A DNA stretch of 64,000 nt, from NCBI RefSeq assembly GCF_946479755.1, contig NZ_CAMLHC010000004.1:124001-188000 (forward strand), read 5' to 3'. The stretch comes from an uncultured Chitinophaga sp. (GTDB taxonomy: Bacteria > Bacteroidota > Bacteroidia > Chitinophagales > Chitinophagaceae). The position numbers and the translations under genes are program-made. Positions within the stretch are counted from its first letter, which is position 1; each line of letters opens with the position of its first letter. The notes beneath the pieces were generated by a model. It searched no databases. It was given only the letters and a program-made list of their open reading frames with translations, and was not told where the DNA came from. This document shows, piece by piece, positions 1 to 8,042 of the stretch.

Positions 1-686
1 GACAAACGGGTACCGCCCACGTGTTTATCGTCAACCGCCTTAATAAGAAAAAACAGTTTACACTGTATCTCTCCGACTGGGTGAGAGATTCGCTGGGCGC
101 GCATGTTTATACCGCGCCGGGATCTACCGAACGCTCCTGCGCCCGGTGGGTAAAACTGGACAGGACATTTGTGGAGATAGACACGGGGCAGACCGTGGAT
201 ATCCCGATCAAAATGCAGATCCCTGATTCAGCCGCCGCCGCCGGTGAAATGAAGTGGACCATGCTCTTCCTCGAAACCACGGAGGAGCAGGTCGTGGAGT
301 CCGCCAACGGGCTGAAGACCAATGTGAATAATAAAGTCAGGGTAGGGGTACATCTCTACCAGACGCCCCCGTCCCTGACCTATAAAGATGTAAAGATACT
401 CTCCTTCGACCGCGCCGATACCAGCGCCCGGGTATGTCACATCGTGTGTCAGAACACCGGGACGGTGCAACTGGAATGCACCAGCTATCTGGAACTGTCC
501 AATATCGCCACGGGCGATAAAACAAAGATCGATGTACCCATATTCCCGCTGTTCCCGGAACAGAGACGTGTGGTGGAATTCGTAATACCCGACAATGTAC
601 CCAAAGGAAAATACTCACTCATAGGAGTGATCGACGCAGGAACAGACGTACCTATGGAAGCTGCACAGGAAATGATAGATATCTGA
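1..686 (+). CDS. Secreted beta-domain protein, 5' truncated
   Basis: The reading frame is open from the first complete codon (base 3) through the GTG at 21 to a TGA at 684-686, so the gene begins outside the window and position 21 is probably internal. The visible part of about 227 residues alternates beta-strand-like segments and carries features typical of DUF916 or alpha-galactosidase NEW3-like Ig domains: a VNRLNKKKQFTLYLSDW-type strand near the start, then a segment ending PIKMQIPD, and a second domain with NTGTVQLECTSYLELSN. In such proteins these domains sit in the periplasm or on the surface and mediate binding or assembly. No catalytic motif is visible. A strong hairpin terminator follows, so this is the last gene of its unit. 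The family assignment is tentative. Confidence 0.6.
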   Translation, partial: QTGTAHVFIVNRLNKKKQFTLYLSDWVRDSLGAHVYTAPGSTERSCARWVKLDRTFVEIDTGQTVDIPIKMQIPDSAAAAGEMKWTMLFLETTEEQVVESANGLKTNVNNKVRVGVHLYQTPPSLTYKDVKILSFDRADTSARVCHIVCQNTGTVQLECTSYLELSNIATGDKTKIDVPIFPLFPEQRRVVEFVIPDNVPKGKYSLIGVIDAGTDVPMEAAQEMIDI

Positions 687-708
687 ACTGTATCCACTTA
701 GAATCTGA

Positions 709-739
709 TCCGGCACTATTCTTAGTGCCGGAAATTTTT
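709..739 (+). terminator. Rho-independent terminator
   Basis: A 9-bp perfect stem (710-718 CCGGCACTA with 723-731 TAGTGCCGG, extendable by one T-A pair) encloses a TTCT loop and is followed by AAA and a long T-run. It ends the gene stopping at 686. Confidence 0.85.
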
Positions 740-813
740 TTTAATTTTTTTTTGAGAAAACTGTAACGAAAGTTTATCTGCTGCAACTAATACTGTAAAT
801 AAACTTTTTAACG

Positions 814-1659
814 ATGAAACAGTTGCTCTCCTTCGCCATTATTTTTATATGTTCCCTTACCGCCGCCAAAGCGGCTTCCCGGCCGCCCGCAGAGAAATCC
901 GTACTGTGGAAAATCACCGGCAACGGGCTCGATAAACCTTCTTACCTGTTTGGCACCTTCCATCAGCTTTGTAAAGATGATGTGATCATCGTCGAAAAAG
1001 TAAAGCAGGCATTCGCCGGCGCCGGTCAGCTGGTGATAGAAGCGAATATTTTTGATGCCGCTGAATTACAGATCGCCCAACGGTCGGTCATATCCGACAT
1101 GCCGCAAAGCCAGCGGCTCTCCAAAGAAAGATATGCTTTCATTGATTCCCTGCTACGTGCAAAAATGGGCGTGTCCATGAAACGTTTTGACAGCATAAGA
1201 CTCAGCGCGCTGGTCGGCGTATTTGCCCGGCTGGGATTTACCTGCGCTCAGCCGGTCAGCCAGGAAGCGTTGTTCTATCAGCAGGCGCAGCAACGACAAA
1301 TGAAATTTGCCGTGCTGGAGACCATGCAGGAACAGGTAGACTACATGAACAAAGGGTTTTCCGATGAATACTGTTTCAGATACCTGAAAACCATCGATAC
1401 GCTGCAGCATACGACCACCCGTATGGTGAACGCTTACAAAGCAGAAGACATAGAAATGCTGCAACTGGAAATGAACGATGCCGAAATGAGCTATTGGCTG
1501 CTGGACCAGCGGAATGCCAATTGGGCCAACAGGATGCCGGCCATGATGAAGGACAACAGCTGCTTCTTCGCGGTAGGATCGGGACACCTTGCCGGTAAGT
1601 CAGGCGTTATCAGCTTGCTGCGCGATAAAGGCTATACTGTTACCCCTGTTATTAACTGA
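814..1659 (+). CDS. TraB/GumN family secreted protein
   Basis: This is a 281-residue protein with a signal peptide (about residues 1-20, ending AAKA). The family signature YLFGTFH lies at 44-50 and the second conserved glycine/histidine motif GSGHLAG at 255-261. Both are hallmarks of the TraB/GumN/PrgY family, a distant relative of Tiki-type metalloproteases in which the GxxH/GxGH histidines are proposed metal ligands. The length is normal for a bacterial member. It is probably periplasmic or envelope-attached, and the substrate is unknown. It is followed after 25 bp by a membrane protein on the same strand and may be co-transcribed with it. The family is secure; a protease role is inferred only from relatives. 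Confidence 0.88.
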   Translation: MKQLLSFAIIFICSLTAAKAASRPPAEKSVLWKITGNGLDKPSYLFGTFHQLCKDDVIIVEKVKQAFAGAGQLVIEANIFDAAELQIAQRSVISDMPQSQRLSKERYAFIDSLLRAKMGVSMKRFDSIRLSALVGVFARLGFTCAQPVSQEALFYQQAQQRQMKFAVLETMQEQVDYMNKGFSDEYCFRYLKTIDTLQHTTTRMVNAYKAEDIEMLQLEMNDAEMSYWLLDQRNANWANRMPAMMKDNSCFFAVGSGHLAGKSGVISLLRDKGYTVTPVIN

Positions 1660-1684
1660 TTTAACCAACTAAAAAATACGGCAT

Positions 1685-2245
1685 ATGCATCTTCCATTAA
1701 TTCCCCCCGCTGTACATCAGCCTCTAAGCAAGATCCGCAAAAACATGAGAGAAGAAGGCGGTCTGCAGGTCATCGGACTGTGCTTCCTGGCTGTGCTGCC
1801 CCGCTTCTTCACCCTCAGCCCGATGGCAACTGCCGGCTACTACAGCCTCTATGCAGTGCTGGTGGCCATCTGCGGATACTATCTGTATAAATTCTACCGG
1901 TTCTATCAGCACCTGTCTACCGCTGACCTGTCTACCAGGGAACATCTGTACAGCACCTACTATGAGATCAGGGTCCACATCGAGATGTACAGGTCCTATA
2001 CCTATATCATACTGGTGATGATGCTCGGGTTCGCCACCCTGTATGGGCTGACAGACGCTCCCTTCCTCCTGGAACGTATCGGGGAGAAGCTGCAGGTAAA
2101 CCCGGTCCTTGTAATAGCGGCGGTTTTTGTAGGGATAGTAACGTTGCTGGCGGTAGCAACAGAATGTACGTTGGAATCTCAGTATGGTAAATACCTGAAA
2201 GAAATCCGGCAGCAGCTATCCGACCTGACAACCGAAGAAAAATAA
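1685..2245 (+). CDS. Four-helix membrane protein, unknown function
   Basis: This 186-residue protein has four hydrophobic segments at about 27-46, 50-74, 104-123 and 140-158. A charged helical linker follows the second segment, and the C-terminal tail is cytoplasmic-looking (ending TTEEK). No enzymatic motif is visible. ATG at 1685 is the first start in the frame and lies 25 bp after the TraB/GumN gene, so the two probably form an operon that ends at the hairpin at 2254. I do not recognise the family with confidence. It resembles small inner-membrane proteins common in Chitinophagaceae. Confidence 0.75.
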   Translation: MHLPLIPPAVHQPLSKIRKNMREEGGLQVIGLCFLAVLPRFFTLSPMATAGYYSLYAVLVAICGYYLYKFYRFYQHLSTADLSTREHLYSTYYEIRVHIEMYRSYTYIILVMMLGFATLYGLTDAPFLLERIGEKLQVNPVLVIAAVFVGIVTLLAVATECTLESQYGKYLKEIRQQLSDLTTEEK

Positions 2246-2253
2246 CTGTTAAT

Positions 2254-2280
2254 AGCCGGGAGCCACTCCCGGCTTTTTTT
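2254..2280 (+). terminator. Rho-independent terminator
   Basis: AGCCGGGAG at 2254-2262 pairs with CTCCCGGCT at 2266-2274 around a three-base loop and is followed directly by a T-run (2274-2280). It closes the TraB/GumN-membrane protein unit. Confidence 0.88.
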
Positions 2281-2338
2281 ATAAGCGGTTATTAAAATCC
2301 GTGCCCCTGCTGTATTTTGTGCGCTTTGACTGTATTGT

Positions 2339-4519
2339 ATGCATAAATTTATCTTGTTGGTGCTGGCCAGTTTACCCGCCTACGTAACTGCCCAAAAGAA
2401 AGACTCAACCATTAAAGAACTGAAAGAAATCGCTATCATATCAAAAAAGAAAGCGGTAGAATTTAAAGAAGGCAAAGTAATTTACAATGTGAGCAACAGC
2501 GTTAATGCCATGGGCAGCAACGCGCTGGAACTGTTGAAACGCTCGCCGGGCGTGATGGTGGACCCCACCAACAGCATCTCCCTGAACGGAAAGTCTGGCG
2601 TAACAGTGTATATCGACGGTAAGCCCAGCTACATGCAGGGCGACGCGCTGGCGGCATTACTGAAGTCATTGCAGTCTGCCAATATCCATAGCATAGAACT
2701 GCTTCCCAATCCATCCAGTAAATTCGATGCGGCCGGCAGCGGCGGCATTATCAACATCCGCCTGAAGAAAAATACCGCCTCCGGGCTTAACGGGGATGTC
2801 GCCGCAGGGATGCATTTCGGGCAGACACCGAAAACAGAAGGAGCGCTGAACCTCAACTACCGCACCGGTAAGTTCAACCTGTACGGTAACTACAACCACT
2901 ATTTCGGGTATCACAATATGGAGTATGATTTCTACCGGGTACAGGAAGGAGAGATCATCGATAACCGCACGAAAGACGTGGACATGCGCAACCCGGTCAA
3001 CTTTAAACTGGGAGCAGATTACAATATCAGCAGCCGCCATACCATCGGGGTGATGATGAACGCCAATCTGTACTTCGGCCCGGGGATGACCAATACCACT
3101 ACCTATCTGTCGGATGCAGCCACCGGGCAGCTGACTTCCATGCTGAAGGCTACCAACGACTATTATTCGCAAAAGCAAAACTGGAAAAACTATAACGTCA
3201 ACTACCAGTATAAAGATACCGCCGGCCGCCTGTTTACCACGGACCTCGACTACGGCTATTACCGTGCCCGGATCAAAAATATCCTGTATAACCATTTCCT
3301 GGAAGCAGACAGCGTTACCGAAACAGATCAATACACGTTGCGTACCTTTAGTAACAGCGATATTAACATCTATGGCATCAAAGCCGATTATGAACAGCCG
3401 GTGCCCCGTGGTAAAATTTATGCAGGCGTTAAAGCCAATGCCGTAGTAAGCGATAACTGGGTGCAGATTTTTGATGTGAGAGACAAAACGGACTACCTGA
3501 ACGAACGCAGGAGCAATACTTTTCGCTATGATGAAAAGGTGTATGCCGCCTACGCCATGGCCGATCAGCTGTGGGGGAAATGGAAGCTGCAGGCGGGACT
3601 GCGGATAGAGCAGACAGCGGCCGACGGTGTGCTGCACGCTAAAAGCCAGGCTACCGCCAGAGATACCACGCAGCAGGTGGACAATCGTTACCTCGACTTT
3701 TTTCCGTCCATGCAGTTATCCTTCCGCCCTTCGGAGTTGCATCACTTCACCCTGCTGTACAACCGGAAAATTGATCGCCCTACCTACACAGATCTGAACC
3801 CGTTCGCCTACCAGCTGGATGAGCTCTCCTCCTGGCAGGGGAACGCTTTTCTGCGGCCGCAATATTCCAACAGCGTAACTGTAGGCTATAACGCCACCGG
3901 TATCCTGTCCGCCTCTTTAACGTATACCCATCGCCGTGATATGTTCGTGTCGGTGTCGGACAGCATTGACGGGAACAAAATGGTGATGACGCCGAAGAAT
4001 GTGGGCGCACAGCATTTACTGGCGCTCAACCTGTCGTCCAACGTGTCTCCGTTGCCGTGGTGGAGCATTTCAGCCAATATGAACGCGTTTTACAAGCAAA
4101 ACCTGCTCACCTTCGATGAGCGCAGGCAGGCAAACCTCAGCATCAATACCGTGCAACTGAATGTGCAACAGGTATTCGATCTTGATAAAAAGACGCAGGC
4201 GGAAGTCAGCGGTAATTACCAGTCGCCTGACATTTACGGCGGCTTCCAGCGAAGCAAACATAACTGGCAGGTGAATGTTGGTCTGCAGCGGAAAGTCCTG
4301 AAGGGCCAGGGCACTGTGCGCATCGGTATCAACGACCTCTTTCAGACGGCGCGCTGGTACGGCGTCCGTGACTTCGATGGCTTGTATTACCGCAACAAGG
4401 GATATGACGATTCCCGTCAGTTAAGGCTTGGTTTCAGCTACCGGTTTGGAAATGTGAAGCTGGCCAAGGTCAGGGAACGCAGCTCCGGCCTGGAAAGTGA
4501 GTCGCGGAGAGTTAAATAA
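2339..4519 (+). CDS. Outer-membrane beta-barrel protein (TonB receptor-like)
   Basis: This 726-residue protein has a signal peptide (cleavage after about TAQ, residue 19). A plug-like region follows, with KRSPGVMVD, a YIDGKPSYMQG loop and IELLPNPSSKFDAAGSGGIINI at about residues 65-140. The rest is a long series of amphipathic strands typical of the outer membrane protein beta-barrel family (PF14905-like). The usual N-terminal carboxypeptidase-regulatory domain is absent: the plug starts about 20 residues after the signal peptide. No SusD partner is adjacent. The protein likely imports or secretes an unidentified ligand across the outer membrane. ATG at 2339 gives a clean signal peptide. Confidence 0.88.
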   Translation: MHKFILLVLASLPAYVTAQKKDSTIKELKEIAIISKKKAVEFKEGKVIYNVSNSVNAMGSNALELLKRSPGVMVDPTNSISLNGKSGVTVYIDGKPSYMQGDALAALLKSLQSANIHSIELLPNPSSKFDAAGSGGIINIRLKKNTASGLNGDVAAGMHFGQTPKTEGALNLNYRTGKFNLYGNYNHYFGYHNMEYDFYRVQEGEIIDNRTKDVDMRNPVNFKLGADYNISSRHTIGVMMNANLYFGPGMTNTTTYLSDAATGQLTSMLKATNDYYSQKQNWKNYNVNYQYKDTAGRLFTTDLDYGYYRARIKNILYNHFLEADSVTETDQYTLRTFSNSDINIYGIKADYEQPVPRGKIYAGVKANAVVSDNWVQIFDVRDKTDYLNERRSNTFRYDEKVYAAYAMADQLWGKWKLQAGLRIEQTAADGVLHAKSQATARDTTQQVDNRYLDFFPSMQLSFRPSELHHFTLLYNRKIDRPTYTDLNPFAYQLDELSSWQGNAFLRPQYSNSVTVGYNATGILSASLTYTHRRDMFVSVSDSIDGNKMVMTPKNVGAQHLLALNLSSNVSPLPWWSISANMNAFYKQNLLTFDERRQANLSINTVQLNVQQVFDLDKKTQAEVSGNYQSPDIYGGFQRSKHNWQVNVGLQRKVLKGQGTVRIGINDLFQTARWYGVRDFDGLYYRNKGYDDSRQLRLGFSYRFGNVKLAKVRERSSGLESESRRVK

Positions 4520-4558
4520 TGTGGAGATGTATTATTTTAGCAGTCTAAACACGAATAC

Positions 4559-5293
4559 ATGAAATATCTGATGTTTGTAACCGCCATTTTAGGATGTTTA
4601 CACCTCTCTGCCCAGGACATGGGGCCGGAATGGAGAGACCCCAGTAATTCCAGCAGAGCCTATGGAACTTACAGGAACAAGTTATCGGTACCGCCCTATG
4701 GCCTTGCCAAGGTAAAAGCGCTGATCGAAAAGATCCCTTATGCAGAGGACGACAGCTCCCCTATGGGTAACAAAGATTATATGTCCCTGTCCTTCCGGGA
4801 GAAGTTTACCTACCATATGATCCACCTGGAAATCAACGCTCAGAACTGTGACGTACGTCCACCTATTCAGGACGAGGACAAAAAAATATTCGGCATGATG
4901 GCGGACGGCTTTAGCGAAAGTGTATGGAGCGACCGGCAGGTGAAGTTCCTGATCAGCAACCGCGACTCTGTCATGGCGCTGATCAAAGAGTCCACCGACC
5001 GCAGTAAAAGAATGGGAGCCAACTACAAAATGGCTATCGTGGAAATCAATGGAAGAGAGATGATCCCTTATATCATTGAAGTGTATAACAGGGACCAGAA
5101 AGACCGCGATCTCCTGACCCTGCTGATGATGCTGATGAAGAACAATGAATATAAACCGTTCATGGAGTCTCAGTCGTTCCGTAAGTTGTATGGACCGGAT
5201 GCCAACTACCAATCTTACATCGACTACAACAAGGGGAATGAAGACCTGGTTATTAAAAGAGCCACTGATTATTATAATACCATCCGTAAATGA
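4559..5293 (+). CDS. Secreted protein of unknown function
   Basis: This 244-residue protein begins with a signal peptide (about residues 1-18, ending LSAQ). The mature part is mostly helical and rich in Asp, Lys, Met and Tyr, with no motif I recognise. Its ATG lies 39 bp after the barrel gene. Its end overlaps the ATG of the next gene by 4 bp (ATGA at 5290-5293), so it is translationally coupled to the formylglycine-generating-enzyme-like protein, and the two probably work together. It could be a periplasmic partner of that protein. Confidence 0.75.
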   Translation: MKYLMFVTAILGCLHLSAQDMGPEWRDPSNSSRAYGTYRNKLSVPPYGLAKVKALIEKIPYAEDDSSPMGNKDYMSLSFREKFTYHMIHLEINAQNCDVRPPIQDEDKKIFGMMADGFSESVWSDRQVKFLISNRDSVMALIKESTDRSKRMGANYKMAIVEINGREMIPYIIEVYNRDQKDRDLLTLLMMLMKNNEYKPFMESQSFRKLYGPDANYQSYIDYNKGNEDLVIKRATDYYNTIRK

Positions 5294-6129
5294 GCGGCTT
5301 TCTAACATATTGTCTGCAACGATTTACCCCGGTCCTGCTGTTGCTGGCCGGGGTAAATGCTGTTAATGGCCAGTCGCAGCGCTTTGTGCATGTGGCGGCC
5401 GGCGATTACTCCCTTGGCAGAGAAGGATATATCAACAATCCGCTGCGGACGGTGCATACCAATGGTTTTGACATCGCCGCCACTGAGCTGACCAACGCCG
5501 ACTTTGAAAAATTTGTGCAGGCCACCGGTTATGTTACCGATGCAGAGCGACGGAAAAACGCGCTGGTATTCACTCCCGGCCTGCGTGAGTTCCGCTGGCT
5601 GGAAGACAGTACCGCCTGCTGGCGTTATCCCAACGGTATCACCCGGGGCGGCATAAAAGATAAAATGGACCATCCCGTAACGACCATCAGTTACCGTGAT
5701 GCCATTGCTTACTGCGACTGGGCGGGCGTAAGGCTGCCCACCCTCGACGAATGGGAAATAGCTTCCCGTGCCGGTGCGCCCACTACCTACTTCTGGGGTA
5801 ATGAAATGACGCCGCTTTCGACCTACGCCAATGTATGGAAGGGGCGCGACCACCTTCAGGCCGATAGCACCGACGGTTATATGTACACTGCTCCCGTAGC
5901 CAGTTTTAAGCCCAATTCATGGGGAATGTATGACGTATATGGGAACGTCTTTGAATACTGTGATGGCCGCCTGCCGACAGACAAGGCCGGCAGCAGGGTG
6001 ATACATGCTCGTGGCGGTTCCTGGTGGTGCAGCAAAAACGCCTGCAGCTTTTTTAATTCTGTGGATATCGGCAGTGTGAAACGCGGAGCATCGTTTAGCA
6101 ATCTGGGGTTCAGGGTGGTGAAAAGATGA
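5290..6129 (+). CDS. Formylglycine-generating-enzyme (SUMF1) family protein
   Basis: This 279-residue exported protein (signal peptide about 1-27) consists of one SUMF1/FGE domain. Typical landmarks are the EGYINNPLRTVHTNGF strand, the TELTNADFEKFV segment (about 65-76), RLPTLDEWEIASRAG (148-162), WGMYDVYGNVFEYC (211-224), ARGGSWWC (240-247) and a GFRVVK end. A cysteine pair, C247 and C252, has the C-x4-C spacing of the copper-binding catalytic cysteines of true FGEs; many bacterial SUMF1 proteins lack them. No sulfatase gene is in the window, so the target is unknown. It overlaps the upstream gene by 4 bp. Confidence 0.88.
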   Translation: MSGFLTYCLQRFTPVLLLLAGVNAVNGQSQRFVHVAAGDYSLGREGYINNPLRTVHTNGFDIAATELTNADFEKFVQATGYVTDAERRKNALVFTPGLREFRWLEDSTACWRYPNGITRGGIKDKMDHPVTTISYRDAIAYCDWAGVRLPTLDEWEIASRAGAPTTYFWGNEMTPLSTYANVWKGRDHLQADSTDGYMYTAPVASFKPNSWGMYDVYGNVFEYCDGRLPTDKAGSRVIHARGGSWWCSKNACSFFNSVDIGSVKRGASFSNLGFRVVKR

Positions 6130-6137
6130 AAAAAGAG

Positions 6138-6176
6138 AAAAACTTTACGGTTTTTGTAAAGTTTTTTGTATCTTCA
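6138..6176 (+). promoter_or_regulatory. Palindromic operator and promoter of the GNAT-like/HigA-like module
   Basis: Perfect 11-bp inverted-repeat arms (AAAAACTTTAC at 6138-6148 and GTAAAGTTTTT at 6156-6166) flank a 7-base spacer. TATCTTCA at 6169-6176, just before the ATG at 6180, resembles a Bacteroidota -7 box (TAnnTTTG), so a repressor bound to the repeat would cover the promoter. An alternative reading is a terminator of the preceding gene, but the stem is AT-rich and both arms match a dimeric operator better. Confidence 0.6.
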
Positions 6177-6179
6177 ATA

Positions 6180-6653
6180 ATGGAAATTATTGAACTTGCT
6201 TCAGGAGAAAGAAAAAGTGTCATAATAACCAGAACGCTGAAAAATGACCTCAAAAGCCTGACAGAAGACAGATTCTTTTTTAACTGGCGAACGCTGGAAG
6301 GTAGTCTGGTTGTGTATAAGTTACAACTGAAGGAGAAACGAGGTATTTTGGGAGTAATGGGGCTTGTCCATTTTCCGGACGAGGCCAGAATAGAGATAAA
6401 GTTGATTACTTCGTCAAAAGAAAACATTGGAAAAAGAAAGAAATATGAAGGGATAGTGGGGTGTTTGATAGGGTATGCTTGTCAGTTGAGTTTAACAAAA
6501 TATGGAGATATAGCCTGCGTTTCTCTGGTTCCTAAAACCGAGATCAGACATCATTACATCGAGAAATATGGAATGCAGGATGCAGGTTGGCAGTTGTTTC
6601 TGGACGGATGGAGATTGTTGAATATTGTAAAAAAATATGTTTTATGTATGTGA
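6180..6653 (+). CDS. GNAT-like acetyltransferase, putative toxin-like partner
   Basis: I chose ATG 6180 (157 residues) because it lies directly after the palindrome and promoter; an upstream ATG at 6126 would run through the operator. The protein has a GNAT-like pattern: a central strand pair (GVMGLVHF, IEIKLITSS, residues 58-79), a basic stretch and helix in the acetyl-CoA-binding position (KRKKYEGIVGCLIGYA, 85-100), then ACVSLVPK and HHYIEKYGM (112-132) and an aromatic end. The canonical R-G-x-G loop is not intact. The HigA-like gene overlaps its last 10 bp. The region is AT-rich compared with its neighbours. The order enzyme then HTH protein suggests a reversed toxin-antitoxin arrangement, but toxicity is inference. 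Confidence 0.65.
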   Translation: MEIIELASGERKSVIITRTLKNDLKSLTEDRFFFNWRTLEGSLVVYKLQLKEKRGILGVMGLVHFPDEARIEIKLITSSKENIGKRKKYEGIVGCLIGYACQLSLTKYGDIACVSLVPKTEIRHHYIEKYGMQDAGWQLFLDGWRLLNIVKKYVLCM

Positions 6654-7168
6654 AGAAAGGTTTTTCAAAGAAAAAAGTGGAGGAGCTTGCGGATGATCTG
6701 GTAATGACTGAAAAACTTTCGCCGGAACAAGAGGCAGAAGCCAGAAGACAACTCGCAGTAGCCCGGAAAAAGACACAGTCAGAAATGACAGAGCGGGAGC
6801 GATTGATTGCTAATTTGTTACAATTGAAATTTCGTCTGGAAGAGTACATTAATAAAAAAGAATATGATGAGCAGCTGACGTTCGGGTATTTCCTGAAAGA
6901 ATATCTCCAGCTGATTCATAAGAAAAGAAATGAATTTGCCGCTGAGATAGATATTCATGAAACTATGCTCAGCCAATTGATTAATAATCACAGGACCCCG
7001 AATGAAAGTATCGTTATTCGCCTCGAACTTCATTCGAATAATGCTATACCTGCTACCTATTGGTATCGGCTGGTTGAAAAACAAAAAGAGCATTTTATTG
7101 GCACCAGTAAAGAACTGAGAAAAGCAGAAAAAAAGTTCGTACGAAATCGCCTTAGCGTATCTATTTGA
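6644..7168 (+). CDS. HigA-like helix-turn-helix regulator/antitoxin
   Basis: ATG 6644 (174 residues) overlaps the stop of the GNAT-like gene. An earlier in-frame ATG at 6587 would give a longer overlap and is less likely. Residues 1-75 are charged and helical. Residues about 86-135 form an XRE/HigA-type HTH (ETMLSQLINNHRTPNESIVIRLE), followed by the ATYWYRLVEKQKE segment that resembles the conserved post-HTH motif of HigA antitoxins (PExWLxLQ). It probably binds the palindrome at 6138 and represses its own operon. The N-terminal extension is unusual for HigA and could contact the partner protein. Confidence 0.75.
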   Translation: MYVKKGFSKKKVEELADDLVMTEKLSPEQEAEARRQLAVARKKTQSEMTERERLIANLLQLKFRLEEYINKKEYDEQLTFGYFLKEYLQLIHKKRNEFAAEIDIHETMLSQLINNHRTPNESIVIRLELHSNNAIPATYWYRLVEKQKEHFIGTSKELRKAEKKFVRNRLSVSI

Positions 7169-7188
7169 CTTTTTTCCACCAACGGCGG

Positions 7189-7560
7189 TCACGATTCTTC
7201 GCAGCGGGCGGTGCTTGACTGTGGCAGGCTGTCGCAGTGATGGTGCAGGTAGGCGTTACCCCATTCGTTCATAGCCACGATAACGGGCCACAGTGACTCG
7301 CCCCAGCTGGTAAGGTAATATTCCACCCGCAGCGGTACTTCCGCATATACTTTTTTGTAAACGATATGACAAGCTTCCAGTTCCTTTAACTGCTGGCTCA
7401 GCACCCGGAGGGAAGCGCCGGGAATATTGCGGCAAAGTTCGCTGGGACGGCGTATGCCCAGATGGATACAGTCCAGTATGCAGGCTTTCCATTTGCCGCC
7501 GAGGGCTTTGATGGTGGTGGCTACGCCATAATCCAGTTCGGGTAACTTTTTGACATACAT
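7189..7560 (-). CDS. HxlR family transcriptional regulator
   Basis: This 123-residue winged-helix protein has the full HxlR pattern: a start with a GGKWKACILDCI helix (about 21-32), RRPSELCRNIPGASLRVLSQQLKELEA recognition region, VYKKVYAEVPLRVEYYLTSWGESLWPVI wing and final helix. Members sense redox or electrophilic stress and usually repress a divergent or nearby enzyme gene. It is divergent from the small gene at 7635, with 74 bp between. Its C-terminal tail is His/Ser/Cys-rich and not conserved in the family. Confidence 0.9.
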   Translation of the reverse strand: MYVKKLPELDYGVATTIKALGGKWKACILDCIHLGIRRPSELCRNIPGASLRVLSQQLKELEACHIVYKKVYAEVPLRVEYYLTSWGESLWPVIVAMNEWGNAYLHHHCDSLPQSSTARCEES

Positions 7561-7584
7561 AAGGCACGGTCACATTTGGTACTT

Positions 7585-7592
7585 CAAATATA
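7585..7592 (-). promoter_or_regulatory. -7 promoter element of the HxlR gene
   Basis: On the minus strand the sequence reads TATATTTG, a perfect match to the Bacteroidota -7 consensus TAnnTTTG, 24 bases before the ATG. No clear TTTG -33 box is seen at the expected distance, so the promoter may need an activator or may be weak. Confidence 0.45.
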
Positions 7593-7634
7593 TCCATTTC
7601 AGCCGGGGCGGCCTATAATGATAAATTTATCCCT

Positions 7635-7985
7635 ATGGATGTAGTGAGCAGCTACGTACTGGCTGGAAAAAAAAGCATCGTTTTTATCTCACCTAAAACC
7701 GAGCAAAAGGATACAACGTCACCCCATGTTCCATTTTTGAGATATTATGTGAATAACCTGCCGGAGAAGGAACAGAAGTCGTTGCACAGGCGCTTGCTTC
7801 ACACGGTTTATGTAAGGCAATACATCTCCATCAGTAATGGTAAACCAAGTCAGCTCTCAGGAAAATTCTTCGGGCAGATGGTGCCGCGTATCGGTGCTGT
7901 TGAAATAGACAAGAATGCCAGGCTGAAGAACGAGGTAGCTAATAAAATAGTGTCCGGAGCGCTGATACTGGGTTCTTTCCTGTAA
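7635..7985 (+). CDS. Hypothetical protein, possibly 5' truncated
   Basis: A 116-residue frame from ATG 7635 ends just before a strong terminator. It contains YVLAGKKSIVFISPKTEQ, a Lys/Glu/Arg-rich middle and a C-terminal NKIVSGALILGSFL. I do not recognise it. The same frame stays open upstream to 7563 with protein-like sequence but no ATG, GTG or TTG, so the gene may be a remnant of a longer one, or the true start may be non-standard. It is divergent from HxlR, whose members often control the adjacent gene. Confidence 0.5.
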   Translation: MDVVSSYVLAGKKSIVFISPKTEQKDTTSPHVPFLRYYVNNLPEKEQKSLHRRLLHTVYVRQYISISNGKPSQLSGKFFGQMVPRIGAVEIDKNARLKNEVANKIVSGALILGSFL

Positions 7986-8003
7986 GAAATTTTTCAGCAA
8001 CCG

Positions 8004-8041
8004 CCGGGCTGTCTCATGTTACTGAGGCAGCCCGGTATTTT
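8004..8041 (+). terminator. Terminator between convergent genes
   Basis: A 13-bp stem with one G-T pair (8004-8016 with 8023-8035), core CCGGGCTG/CAGCCCGG, surrounds a 6-base loop. A T-rich tail follows on the plus strand. It separates the gene ending at 7985 from the convergent HlyD gene ending at 8043 and may serve both. Confidence 0.85.
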
Positions 8042-8042
8042 T

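Noticed and set aside
2666..3637. 323-codon open frame antisense to the outer-membrane barrel gene
   Set aside because: The barrel frame has clear protein features and this one has none.
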